From: Microbacterium terricola | Lineage (GTDB): Bacteria > Actinomycetota > Actinomycetes > Actinomycetales > Microbacteriaceae | DNA: 64,000 bases | Reading direction: 5' to 3' | Assembly (NCBI RefSeq): GCF_027943945.1 | Contig: NZ_AP027141.1 | Coordinates: 2,170,001 to 2,234,000, forward strand | Part shown: positions 42,629 to 50,518 of the stretch, piece by piece | How positions within the stretch are numbered: position 1 is the stretch's first letter | How the letters are laid out: each line of letters starts with the position of its first letter | The notes under the pieces: generated by a model | Seen by the model: only the letters and a program-made list of their open reading frames with translations | What the model was told of the DNA's origin: nothing | The model's database searches: none | Position numbers and translations under genes: made by a program

Positions 42629-43753
42629 ATGGCCTCGGGGATGGCTCTCGATCGCGCGCGCAGCGACATCGATGTGATCTCGCGCGCCGGGCTGCCGCTC
42701 ACCACCTTCATGGACGAGGCGACGACCGCCGTGCAGAAGGCCGTCCCGTTCGTCGGCGCCTGCCTGTCGACGATGGACCCGGCGACCGCGCTCGTCTCGA
42801 GCACGCGCAAGTTCGACGCGCTCGAAGGCTCGAACGACGCCGATGTGCAGTGGGCTCAGATCGAGTACGGCGCCGACGACCCCACCGCCATGACGGCGAT
42901 CCTCGTGTCCGGCCGGGTCGCGGCGAGCGTCCACGATGCGATGGCCGGCGACGTGGAGCGGTCGGTGCGCATGAGCCGGCTGATGCTGCCCCATTTCGGC
43001 TTCCGCGATGAGGCCAGGGTCGTGTTCGCGGATCGGACGGGCGCGTGGGGTGCGATCTCGATCTTCCGCGGCACCGACGACGCGCCGTTCACCGCGGCTG
43101 ACGTCGAGTTCCTGCGGACCGTCGCGCCGGCGTTCACCCGCGGCATCCGGACCGGGCTTCTCGCCGACGTCAGCACGCGCGGCGCCCGCAGCGCCATCGG
43201 CCCCGCGGTGGTGATCTTCGACGCCCAGGACCGGATCGTGCAGTCGAGCCACGGCGCGGATGTGCAGCTGGCGCGGATGTCGGACGTGCCGAACACCGGC
43301 GACCCCCTGACCACGGTCCAGGCACTCGTGAGCTGGGCACGCCGGTTCGCCCGGGGCGAGGTCGAGGGCGTCCCCCGCATCCGCCTGCGCGCGAGCGACG
43401 GCGTCTGGCTCGTGCTCCGCGCGGCGCCGCTCGGGGGCATCGGCGAGCGCGCGGGCGACGTCGTCGTGACCATCGAGGAGGCCCGGCCGCAGGAGGTCAT
43501 CGACCTGGTGGCCGCGGCGTTCGGCCTCACCCTCCGCGAGCGCGAGGTCGTGGCCCTGGTGCTGCGCGGATCGGACACCCGCGAGATCGCCGCAGCCCTG
43601 CACCTCTCGCCGTACACCGTGCAGGACCACCTGAAGTCGGTGTTCGAGAAGGCCGGCGTCGCGAGCCGGCGCGAGCTCGTCGCCCGCGTGTACTTCGATC
43701 AGTACGTGCCCCGCAACGGCGGCGAACTGGCCGCCGACGGGTGGTTCGCCTAG
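42629..43753 (+). CDS. LuxR-type transcriptional regulator
   Basis: 374 residues. N-terminal GAF-like sensor region (about 1-180), a middle PAS-like stretch (about 190-300: AVVIFDAQDRIVQSSHGADVQLARM) and a C-terminal LuxR helix-turn-helix (about 305-365): LTLREREVVALVLRGSDTREIAAALHLSPYTVQDHLKSVFEKAGVASRRELVARV. ATG 42629 is chosen because it follows the dyads; ATG 42641 is an alternative. It probably senses a small molecule and controls itself and the divergent FAD oxidoreductase. Confidence 0.85.
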   Translation: MASGMALDRARSDIDVISRAGLPLTTFMDEATTAVQKAVPFVGACLSTMDPATALVSSTRKFDALEGSNDADVQWAQIEYGADDPTAMTAILVSGRVAASVHDAMAGDVERSVRMSRLMLPHFGFRDEARVVFADRTGAWGAISIFRGTDDAPFTAADVEFLRTVAPAFTRGIRTGLLADVSTRGARSAIGPAVVIFDAQDRIVQSSHGADVQLARMSDVPNTGDPLTTVQALVSWARRFARGEVEGVPRIRLRASDGVWLVLRAAPLGGIGERAGDVVVTIEEARPQEVIDLVAAAFGLTLREREVVALVLRGSDTREIAAALHLSPYTVQDHLKSVFEKAGVASRRELVARVYFDQYVPRNGGELAADGWFA

Positions 43754-43759
43754 CGCCGG

Positions 43760-45385
43760 CTATCGACGGCCGGCCGCGCCCGCGAAGAGGGCGTGCAGCA
43801 GCGGCGCGAGCGACGTGACCATCAGGATGGTGCCGAGCACCGGCTCGTCCGGACGCAGCACCGCCCCGCCGATGAACAGCCCGGCGAACAGCACCGCCGA
43901 GATCACCCTGCGCGCGGTCCGCTCGAGCAGCGACACCCGGCGCTCCAGCCGAGGGTTCTCGACCGCGACCCGGCCGTTCTCGAGCCGTGTGAGCGCATCG
44001 TCCATTCGGCGCGGGAGCCGCACGGCGATGCCGGCCACATCCAGCGCCTCCTTCGCGAACGCCTGCACGACGTTGCCCCGCTCGTCACGGAGGAGCCCTG
44101 CGGCGTAGGGCTCGACCGCATCCCAGATGTTGAAGTCGGGGTCGAGTCCGCTGCACATGCCCGACGTCAGCGAGATGGCTCGCACGATGAGCAGGAAGTT
44201 CTCCGGCAGCTGGAAGGGCATCGTGCGGACGAGGTCGCCGAACTCGGTCGCGAAGTCCCGGAACTCGCGCGGGTCCACCTGCTGCAGTTCGGCGAAGCCC
44301 ATCCCGCCGAACCGGGCGAACAGCGCCGTCATCGCCCGCTCCAGCTCGGCGGTGTCGGCGGAGGGGAGCAGGACGCCGACATCGCGGATGCTGTCGACCA
44401 GGCGCTTCCCATCCCGCGCGGCGACCGCGATGATCAGCTGCCGGAGCCCTCGCCGCAGCCCGTCCGGCACTTCGCCCATCATCCCGAAGTCGATGAAGGT
44501 CAGCCGCCATGCCCGCTCGCCGTCGGGCACGGGCGGGTCTGTGGGCGTGACGAAGATGTTGCCAGGGTGGGGGTCGGCGTGGAAGAACCCGCCGGTGAAC
44601 AGCTGGTCGAACATCACGGAGGCGAACTCGGTGGCCACCTCCGACGGGTCGATGCCCGCTGCACGCAGACCGTCGACGTCATTGATCTTGATCGCCGTGA
44701 CGTCCTGCAGGGTCAGCACCCGGCGGGTCGTGCGCTCCCACGCGATCTCGGGAGCGTCCACCCGCGGGTCGTCCGCGAAGGCCTCCCGGAAGCGCTCGGC
44801 GTTGCGCGCCTCGTGCAGGTAGTCGATCTCGTCGCTGCTGGTGTCGGCGAACTCCTCGACCAGACCAGGCAGGTCGACGTGCTCCGCCACCACGCGCACC
44901 CGGCTGAGCCAGACGGCGACCTTCCGCAGTGCGGCGAGGTCGACGGCGACGATCTCGTCGATCCCCGGCCGCTGCACCTTCACCACGACGTCGGCGAATC
45001 CGGTCTCAGCCGCATCGGCGTCGACCAGCCGGGCGCGATGCGCCTGACCGAGGGATGCCGCTGCCACCGGCACGGGATCGACCGACGCGAAGGCCCGATC
45101 GAGCGGCAGGCCGAGCTCGCGCTCGGCGAGCTCGCGGATCGCTGCGAAGTCGACGGCAGGCACCTCGTCCTGGAGCCCCTCCAGCTCCTTCGTGATCTCC
45201 GGCGGGAGCACGTCGAGCCGCGACGACATGAACTGGCCCACCTTGATCATCAGCCCGCCGAGCGACACCGCGAGCGTGTGGAAGCTGCGGGCGATGCCAT
45301 GCAGTCGCGCGCTGCGACCCCGCGCAGCGAGCCTGGCGAGGCCGATGCGCGGGAGGAACAGCTCGAACCACCATGCCTGCACCAT
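43760..45385 (-). CDS. ABC1/UbiB-family atypical kinase
   Basis: 541 residues. KxGQ motif IKVGQFMSSR (about 47-56), AAASLGQAHRA (Ala-rich loop), VVVKVQRPGIDE (catalytic Lys), HADPHPGNIF and TFIDFGMMGEV (metal-binding DFG-like), then two C-terminal membrane helices (VISAVLFAGLFIGG, ILMVTSLAPLLHALF). UbiB proteins support quinone or lipid metabolism. The usual N-terminal RYRRILRFAARY is encoded in frame upstream of ATG 45385 with no ATG or GTG before the PadR stop codon, so a CTG start near 45439 is possible. Operon with padR. Confidence 0.85.
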   Translation of the reverse strand: MVQAWWFELFLPRIGLARLAARGRSARLHGIARSFHTLAVSLGGLMIKVGQFMSSRLDVLPPEITKELEGLQDEVPAVDFAAIRELAERELGLPLDRAFASVDPVPVAAASLGQAHRARLVDADAAETGFADVVVKVQRPGIDEIVAVDLAALRKVAVWLSRVRVVAEHVDLPGLVEEFADTSSDEIDYLHEARNAERFREAFADDPRVDAPEIAWERTTRRVLTLQDVTAIKINDVDGLRAAGIDPSEVATEFASVMFDQLFTGGFFHADPHPGNIFVTPTDPPVPDGERAWRLTFIDFGMMGEVPDGLRRGLRQLIIAVAARDGKRLVDSIRDVGVLLPSADTAELERAMTALFARFGGMGFAELQQVDPREFRDFATEFGDLVRTMPFQLPENFLLIVRAISLTSGMCSGLDPDFNIWDAVEPYAAGLLRDERGNVVQAFAKEALDVAGIAVRLPRRMDDALTRLENGRVAVENPRLERRVSLLERTARRVISAVLFAGLFIGGAVLRPDEPVLGTILMVTSLAPLLHALFAGAAGRR

Positions 45386-45442
45386 GTACCTGGCGGCGAA
45401 GCGCAGGATCCGGCGGTAGCGGGCGCGCGAAGACGACAGCGG

Positions 45443-46015
45443 TCAGTCCTGGGCGAGGATCGAGTAGATCTTGCGGCGCGCCTCGTCGAGCACCTCGACG
45501 GCCTGCCGCGCCTGCTCCGGCGATCCGCCGCGCGCGACCTGAGCGGTTGCCTGCGCGAGCTTCATCCCGGCCTTCGGCAGCTCGCCGTGCCGGGCGTCGC
45601 GTCCTGCACCCGAGGTCTCCCACGGCGCGGAGCGGTCCTCGGCCGCGGCGGCCTCCGCGCGACCGGCGTCGGTCAGCGAGTACGTCTTCCGTCCGGCCGA
45701 CTCCTCGGCGCTGATCAGCCCCTCGTCGGCGAGCAGCTGCAGAGTGGGGTACACGGAGCCGGGACTCGGCTTCCAGGCGCCGTCGCTGCGCTCCTCGATC
45801 TCGTGGATGATCTGGTAGCCGTGCATCGGCTTCTCCGCCAGCAGCGCCAGCACCGCGGCGCGGACGTCACCACGCGCCATCCGCGGAGCGCCGACCTTCT
45901 GCTCGAACATGCCGCGCAGCTGCTCGACCGCATCCCAGAGTCCGGCGCCCGGCCCGCTCTGGCCCGCGCCGCGCGCGCCCATCCCGAACCAATCGCCCGT
46001 GTTCGAACCAGTCAT
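45443..46015 (-). CDS. PadR-family transcriptional regulator
   Basis: 190 residues. An N-terminal extension (1-45), then the PadR winged helix: AAVLALLAEKPMHGYQIIHEIEERSDGAWKPSPGSVYPTLQLLADEGLI (about 53-101), then a C-terminal helical part. AGGAGGTCATC precedes the ATG at 46015. It precedes the UbiB-like gene, whose frame continues from its stop codon, and is preceded by a palindrome that is its probable operator. Confidence 0.9.
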   Translation of the reverse strand: MTGSNTGDWFGMGARGAGQSGPGAGLWDAVEQLRGMFEQKVGAPRMARGDVRAAVLALLAEKPMHGYQIIHEIEERSDGAWKPSPGSVYPTLQLLADEGLISAEESAGRKTYSLTDAGRAEAAAAEDRSAPWETSGAGRDARHGELPKAGMKLAQATAQVARGGSPEQARQAVEVLDEARRKIYSILAQD

Positions 46016-46062
46016 GATGACCTCCTGTTCGCCGGGTCGCTTCGGAGGGCTCGGCGATACTC

Positions 46063-46076
46063 AACGATATATCGTT
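46063..46076. promoter_or_regulatory. Probable PadR operator
   Basis: AACGATATATCGTT, a perfect 14-bp palindrome 48 bp upstream of the padR ATG, unusually AT-rich for this genome and overlapping likely -10 sequences on the minus strand. Autorepression is inferred. Confidence 0.6.
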
Positions 46077-46150
46077 ACGCGCCCAACGTCACCCCCCCCA
46101 CAGGCGAACCGGCGGCGTAGACTGGCGAAGTTTGCACAGAAAGCGCGCAC

Positions 46151-46642
46151 ATGCGACCTCTCACCGACACCCAGATCCGGGCGTCCTTCCTCAACGCCTC
46201 CCGGAGCGAGCGCAAGAACCTGACGCTCCCCGCCGATTTCGATGAGATCGCCTGGGACCGCCTCGACTTCCTCGGCTGGCGCGATCCGAAGTACCAGGGC
46301 ATCGGCTACGTCGTGCTCGACCTCGACGGCGAGCCGGTCGGGCTGCTCATGCGTCAGGCCGACACCCGCACGCGCACCCGGCCGCAGTGCTCCTGGTGCT
46401 CCGACATCCATCTGCCCAACGAGGTCGTGCTCTACACGACCAAGCGGGCGGGTGACGCCGGCCGGCGCGGCGACGTGATCGGCTCCCTCATCTGCGAGGG
46501 CTTCGAGTGCTCGCAGAACGTGCGCAAGCTCCCGCCGTCGGCGTATCTCGGGTTCGACCGCGAGGCGGCCCGCGACCGGCGCATCGAGATGCTCCGCGAG
46601 AACGTCGCGAACTTCGCGCGGGACGTCCGCGGCGACGCCTGA
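46151..46642 (+). CDS. FBP/FusB-type treble-clef zinc finger protein
   Basis: 163 residues. The zinc site is seen in QCSWCSDIHLP and SLICEGFECSQN (CxxC and CxxxxC). YVVLDLDGEPVGLLMRQ and TKRAGDAGRRGDVIGSLIC match the C-terminal domain of FusB/elongation factor G-binding proteins. Such proteins bind EF-G; those with the full fold rescue stalled EF-G, sometimes giving fusidic acid tolerance. Any such role here is inference. TAGACT at about 46117 is a possible -10. Confidence 0.8.
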   Translation: MRPLTDTQIRASFLNASRSERKNLTLPADFDEIAWDRLDFLGWRDPKYQGIGYVVLDLDGEPVGLLMRQADTRTRTRPQCSWCSDIHLPNEVVLYTTKRAGDAGRRGDVIGSLICEGFECSQNVRKLPPSAYLGFDREAARDRRIEMLRENVANFARDVRGDA

Positions 46643-46680
46643 GCCTCGACCGCACCCGAGGCAGCAGGCACACTGGACGC

Positions 46681-47760
46681 GTGAGCGATCAGGCGCGCCC
46701 GTGGGTGCTGCACGTCGACCTCGACCAGTTCATCGCGGCGGTCGAGATCCTGCGCCGCCCCGAACTCGCAGGCAAGCCGGTGATCGTGGGCGGGCGCGGC
46801 GATCCCACCGAGCGGGCCGTCGTGTCGACCGCGTCGTACGAGGCGCGGGAGTTCGGCGTCGGGTCGGGAATGCCGCTGCGCATCGCCGCGCGCAAGATCC
46901 CGGATGCCGTGCTCCTGCCGGTCGACGCCCCCGCGTACACGGCGGCCTCCGACGAGGTGATGGCCACCCTGCGGGCGCAGCCCGGCGCGGTGGTGCAGGT
47001 GCTCGGGTGGGACGAGGCGTTCGTGGGAGTGCGCACCGACGACCCGGAACGGAATGCCCGCGCGATCCAGGCGGCCGTACTGGCGCGCACCGACCTGCAC
47101 TGCAGCGTCGGCGTGGGCGACACGCTCATCCGGGCGAAGAACGCCACCGACTTCGGCAAGCCGCGGGGCGTGTTCCGCCTGACCGCCGAGAACTGGCTCG
47201 CCGTCATGGGCGAGCGGCCCACGCGCGACCTGTGGGGTGTCGGCAGCAAGATCTCGAAGCGGCTCGCGGACCTCGGCATCCGATCGGTCGCCGAACTCGC
47301 CGACGCCGACGAGGCCTCGCTCGTCACGGAGTTCGGGCCGAAGATGGGGCTCTGGTACCGCCAGCTCGGCCGCGGCGACGGGACCGCCGAGGTCGATGAC
47401 ACCCCATGGGTCGCGCGCGGGCACAGCAGGGAGACCACATTCCAGCGCGATCTGACCGAGCGGGCCGAGATCGAGCGTGCCGCGCGCGAGCTCAGCGCGC
47501 AGGTGCTCGGCGACGTGGTCAGAGAGGGGCGGCCGGTCGTCGCGGTCGGGCTGAAGGTGCGCTACGCCCCGTTCGTGACGAAGTCGTTCGTGCACAAGAT
47601 CGCGACCACGTTCGACCGGGAGACCGTCACGGCCGAGATCATGCGGCTCGTCGACCGGATCGAGCCCGATCGGCCGCTGCGGCTGCTCGGGGTGCGCGCC
47701 GAGATGGAGATGCCCGACGAGGCCAGACAGGGCCACACCCCCACGCGGGGCGGATGGTGA
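46681..47760 (+). CDS. dinB: DinB2-like Y-family DNA polymerase
   Basis: 359 residues. Translesion polymerase: catalytic D13, D15, D112 and E113 (HVDLDQF, GWDEAF), SYEAREFGVGSGMPL and the thumb GVGSKISKRLADLG are intact. At the sugar steric-gate position, usually Phe or Tyr, it has Ile18 (DQFIAAVE), as in mycobacterial DinB2, which has Leu. No clear beta-clamp motif is seen at the C-terminus. GTG start after CACACT-N6, a degenerate leaderless form. It may therefore accept ribonucleotides. Confidence 0.88.
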   Translation: MSDQARPWVLHVDLDQFIAAVEILRRPELAGKPVIVGGRGDPTERAVVSTASYEAREFGVGSGMPLRIAARKIPDAVLLPVDAPAYTAASDEVMATLRAQPGAVVQVLGWDEAFVGVRTDDPERNARAIQAAVLARTDLHCSVGVGDTLIRAKNATDFGKPRGVFRLTAENWLAVMGERPTRDLWGVGSKISKRLADLGIRSVAELADADEASLVTEFGPKMGLWYRQLGRGDGTAEVDDTPWVARGHSRETTFQRDLTERAEIERAARELSAQVLGDVVREGRPVVAVGLKVRYAPFVTKSFVHKIATTFDRETVTAEIMRLVDRIEPDRPLRLLGVRAEMEMPDEARQGHTPTRGGW

Positions 47761-47766
47761 GGCTGC

Positions 47767-48360
47767 TCACCCCTCGCCGACCGGCTGCCGCAGGATGGTG
47801 CGGAGCCTCGCCGGATCGGTGCGGCGGATGTCGCTGAGGTAGATCTCGTGGTGCCGGCCGGTCATCCGCAGCCCGTGGCCGGGGATGAACTCGTCATGCA
47901 TGGCGGCGAGGACGGGGCCCTCCTCGTCGAAGGGCCCGACGTGCAGCGTCTGCACGCAGCGCCCCTCCGCCAGGCTCTCGAGCCGCAGTGGAGCGGCGAC
48001 CGTCGCGGCGGCGAGCGCCCGCTCGAACAGCTCGTCGGTGATCCACTCGGGGACCAGGTTCAGTGCGGTCCAGTCCCATCGTGACTTGTCGCGCGCGCTC
48101 GTGAAGGTCGCCATGTCGTCCGACCACCACAGGGCCTCCAGCGGCATGACGACGTAGTCGCGGTCGAGCTCGCGCTTGCTGAGGAACTTCAGCTTGTACG
48201 CGACGCCGAAGATCGTCGACACGGCGTCGGCGTAGGCGGGCGTGTTCGGGTCGCCGTGGCCGTCGACCATCAGATACCGCTGCGGGGGCACGTCGACGAC
48301 CTCGAAGTCACCTCGACGGGCGGTGTACCAGGGCAGCTGCTTCTTGAGGTCGACCTTCAT
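47767..48360 (-). CDS. GyrI-like small-molecule-binding protein
   Basis: 197 residues: FEVVDVPPQRYLMVDGHGDPNTPAYADAVSTIFGVAYKLKFLSKR and RCVQTLHVGPFDEEGPVLAAMHDEFIPGHGLRMTGRHHEIYLSDIRRTDPARLRTILRQPV, the pattern of stand-alone GyrI-like domains (SHS2 fold). Ligand unknown. Its ATG overlaps the NUDIX gene stop (ATGA), so the two are co-translated. Confidence 0.85.
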   Translation of the reverse strand: MKVDLKKQLPWYTARRGDFEVVDVPPQRYLMVDGHGDPNTPAYADAVSTIFGVAYKLKFLSKRELDRDYVVMPLEALWWSDDMATFTSARDKSRWDWTALNLVPEWITDELFERALAAATVAAPLRLESLAEGRCVQTLHVGPFDEEGPVLAAMHDEFIPGHGLRMTGRHHEIYLSDIRRTDPARLRTILRQPVGEG

Positions 48361-48767
48361 GGCAGGAAATTCTCCCGCGCCAGGGGTGCGATCTCGAGGT
48401 GCTCGGCATCAGCGCGGGTGATCCATCGCAGCTCGACGATCTCGGCGCCGACGGCGGGGCTCTGCGCACCGATGTCGGCGGCGAACACGTCGGCGACGAC
48501 CAGGAAGCCGGGCTCGTTCGCCGCGGCGGCAGTGAACGAGCCGAGCGGTCGCAGGTCGTGCGGGCTGACGCTGAGGCCGAGCTCCTCCGCCAGTTCGCGG
48601 CTGAGCGTCTCATCGGGCGCCTCGCCCGGTTCGGGCTTCCCGCCAGGCTGCATGAAGGCGGTGGTCCCCGCCTTGCGGACCACGAGCAGCCGGCCCTCGT
48701 CGTCGAGGATGACCGCCGCCGACACATGGATGCGGCGCGGAACGGCCGACGCGGGGGCAGTGGTCAC
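48357..48767 (-). CDS. NUDIX hydrolase, MutT-like
   Basis: 136 residues. Nudix box in PGGKPEPGEAPDETLSRELAEELGLSV with GKPEPGE and RELAEELG intact. Short MutT/8-oxo-dGTP-type enzyme; the real substrate is not known. GTG start at 48767 six bases after TAGCGT (leaderless). Divergent from the zinc-ribbon SDR; operon with the GyrI-like gene. Confidence 0.85.
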   Translation of the reverse strand: MTTAPASAVPRRIHVSAAVILDDEGRLLVVRKAGTTAFMQPGGKPEPGEAPDETLSRELAEELGLSVSPHDLRPLGSFTAAAANEPGFLVVADVFAADIGAQSPAVGAEIVELRWITRADAEHLEIAPLARENFLP

Positions 48768-48779
48768 GGTCGCACGCTA
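48767..48779 (-). promoter_or_regulatory. Leaderless promoter of the NUDIX-GyrI operon
   Basis: TAGCGT (48774-48779), six bases, GTG 48767. Back to back with the SDR promoter. Confidence 0.6.
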
Positions 48780-48804
48780 ACAGCATCCGTCCATCCGGTC
48801 GAAG

Positions 48805-48816
48805 TACCATCGTGTG
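48805..48816 (+). promoter_or_regulatory. Leaderless promoter of the zinc-ribbon SDR gene
   Basis: TACCAT (48805-48810), five bases, GTG 48816. The spacing is one base shorter than the others; no ribosome site. Confidence 0.45.
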
Positions 48817-50297
48817 TGCTTCCCGAGACTGCTGCCCCTGCCGACCTGCCGCCGAGCGGCATCGACCCGGCGGAGCTTGCGGTGACCCTCAAGGTCCTGG
48901 GTGGCATGGCCGGCCTCGATGAGGCGCATCCCGACTTCGTGGCCGTCCGCCAGGCCACCGCGAAGATGTTCAAGGCCGTGAAGAAGGCGCGCCGGCGCGA
49001 GATCCGCGAGGCCATCGCCGAGGCGGACCGCGCCGTGGTCGCGGCGACCGCGACGGGCGCCCCCGACCGCATCGACGATGAGACACGCGGCATCCCGATC
49101 AGCACCGCCACCACCGCGCCGACGGCCGGGACCCTGATCAAGGCGCGCGGCTGCTACATCTGCAAGCAGCCGTACACGGTCGTCGACGCGTTCTACCACC
49201 AGCTCTGCCCCGCATGCGCGGCGATGAGCCACGCCAAGCGCGACGCCCGCACCGATCTCACCGGCAAGCGCGCGCTGCTCACCGGCGGCCGGGCGAAGAT
49301 CGGCATGTACATCGCGCTGCGCCTGCTGCGCGACGGCGCCCACACGACCATCACGACGCGGTTCCCCCGCGACGCGGTGCGGCGGTTCAGCAGCCTTCCC
49401 GACGCCGCCGACTGGATCGACCGGCTCAAGATCGTCGGCATCGATCTGCGCGACCCGGCGCAGGTGATCGGGCTGGCTGAGGACGTCGCATCGGCCGGCA
49501 GCCTCGACATCCTCATCAACAACGCCACGCAGACCGTCCGCCGCTCCCCCGGCGCGTACCAGCCGCTCGTCGACGCCGAGCTGGCGCCCCTGCCGAACGG
49601 ACCGCTGCCTGAACTGGTGACCTTCGGCCACACCAACGACCAGCATCCGCAGGCTCTCGAACGGTCGGTGTCGGCGCATCCGATCCTCGCCGCCGCGGCC
49701 GCGCGCGCCGATGAGCTGACCGAGCAGGCCATGTCTGCCGGGTCGAGTTCGCTCGAGCGCCTCGCCGCGGGCACCGCGATCGACGCGGGCGGCCTCATCC
49801 CCGACCTCGACCACATCAACTCCTGGACGCAGCGCGTCGAGGAGGTCGACCCGCTCGAGATGCTCGAGGTGCAGCTCGCGAACACCACCGCGCCGTTCAT
49901 CCTCATCTCGAAGCTGCGTCCGCTGCTCGCCGCGAGCGAGGCCCGCCGGACATACATCGTGAACGTCAGCGCGATGGAGGGCGTGTTCAACCGCGGCTAC
50001 AAGGGACCCGGGCACCCGCACACCAACATGGCCAAGGCGGCGGTCAACATGCTGACCCGCACGAGCGCCCGCGAGATGTTCGAGAGCGACGGCATCCTGA
50101 TGACGAGCGTCGACACGGGGTGGATCACCGACGAGCGCCCGCATCCCACCAAGGTGCGCCTGGCCGAGGAGGGCTTCCACGCTCCGCTCGATCTCGTCGA
50201 CGGCGCTGCCCGCGTGTACGACCCGATCGTCCGCGGCGAGGCCGGCGACGATCTGTTCGGGGTGTTCCTCAAGGACTACGCGCCCGGCGCATGGTGA
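48816..50297 (+). CDS. SDR-fold protein with N-terminal zinc ribbon
   Basis: 493 residues. Residues 1-105: helical, acidic/basic N-terminus. CxxC-x14-CxxC at C113/C116/C131/C134 is a zinc ribbon. SDR Rossmann fold starts at 152 with ALLTGGRAKIGMYIALRLL, NNA at 235-237 and NVSAMEG (Ser385). The Tyr-x-x-x-Lys motif is changed: T403-N-M-A-K407. A long insert (about 240-345) lies in the middle. With the Tyr gone it is probably not a standard oxidoreductase. First of three overlapping genes ending in a SulP transporter. Confidence 0.8.
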   Translation: MLPETAAPADLPPSGIDPAELAVTLKVLGGMAGLDEAHPDFVAVRQATAKMFKAVKKARRREIREAIAEADRAVVAATATGAPDRIDDETRGIPISTATTAPTAGTLIKARGCYICKQPYTVVDAFYHQLCPACAAMSHAKRDARTDLTGKRALLTGGRAKIGMYIALRLLRDGAHTTITTRFPRDAVRRFSSLPDAADWIDRLKIVGIDLRDPAQVIGLAEDVASAGSLDILINNATQTVRRSPGAYQPLVDAELAPLPNGPLPELVTFGHTNDQHPQALERSVSAHPILAAAAARADELTEQAMSAGSSSLERLAAGTAIDAGGLIPDLDHINSWTQRVEEVDPLEMLEVQLANTTAPFILISKLRPLLAASEARRTYIVNVSAMEGVFNRGYKGPGHPHTNMAKAAVNMLTRTSAREMFESDGILMTSVDTGWITDERPHPTKVRLAEEGFHAPLDLVDGAARVYDPIVRGEAGDDLFGVFLKDYAPGAW

Positions 50298-50518
50298 ACC
50301 TGCCCGCACCCGGCCGCCGGGTCGTCGTGCGGTACCTGCTGCCCACCGGCCAGGCGACGGATGCCCTCGGCGAGCTGCTCAGCGCGGACGAGTCGACCCT
50401 CGTCGTCGACGGGAAGCGCGGCATCGAGCGCATCCCCACCGGCGCCGTCATCGCCGCGAAGGAAGTCCCGCCCCCTCCCGCGCCCCGCGCGCGCGGCGCC
50501 GCTCAGGAGAACCCGTGA
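50291..50518 (+). CDS. Small SH3-like protein (Rv0428c N-terminal-like)
   Basis: 75 residues: LPAPGRRVVVRYLLPTGQATDALGELLSADESTLVVDGKRGIERIPTGAVIAAKEVPPPP. This looks like the small beta-barrel/SH3-like domain that precedes the acetyltransferase in Rv0428c-type proteins, standing alone. It overlaps the SDR stop by 7 bp (GTG 50294 is an alternative start) and the SulP start (GTGA). Function unknown; a folding or RNA/protein-binding role is only a guess. Confidence 0.65.
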   Translation: MVNLPAPGRRVVVRYLLPTGQATDALGELLSADESTLVVDGKRGIERIPTGAVIAAKEVPPPPAPRARGAAQENP

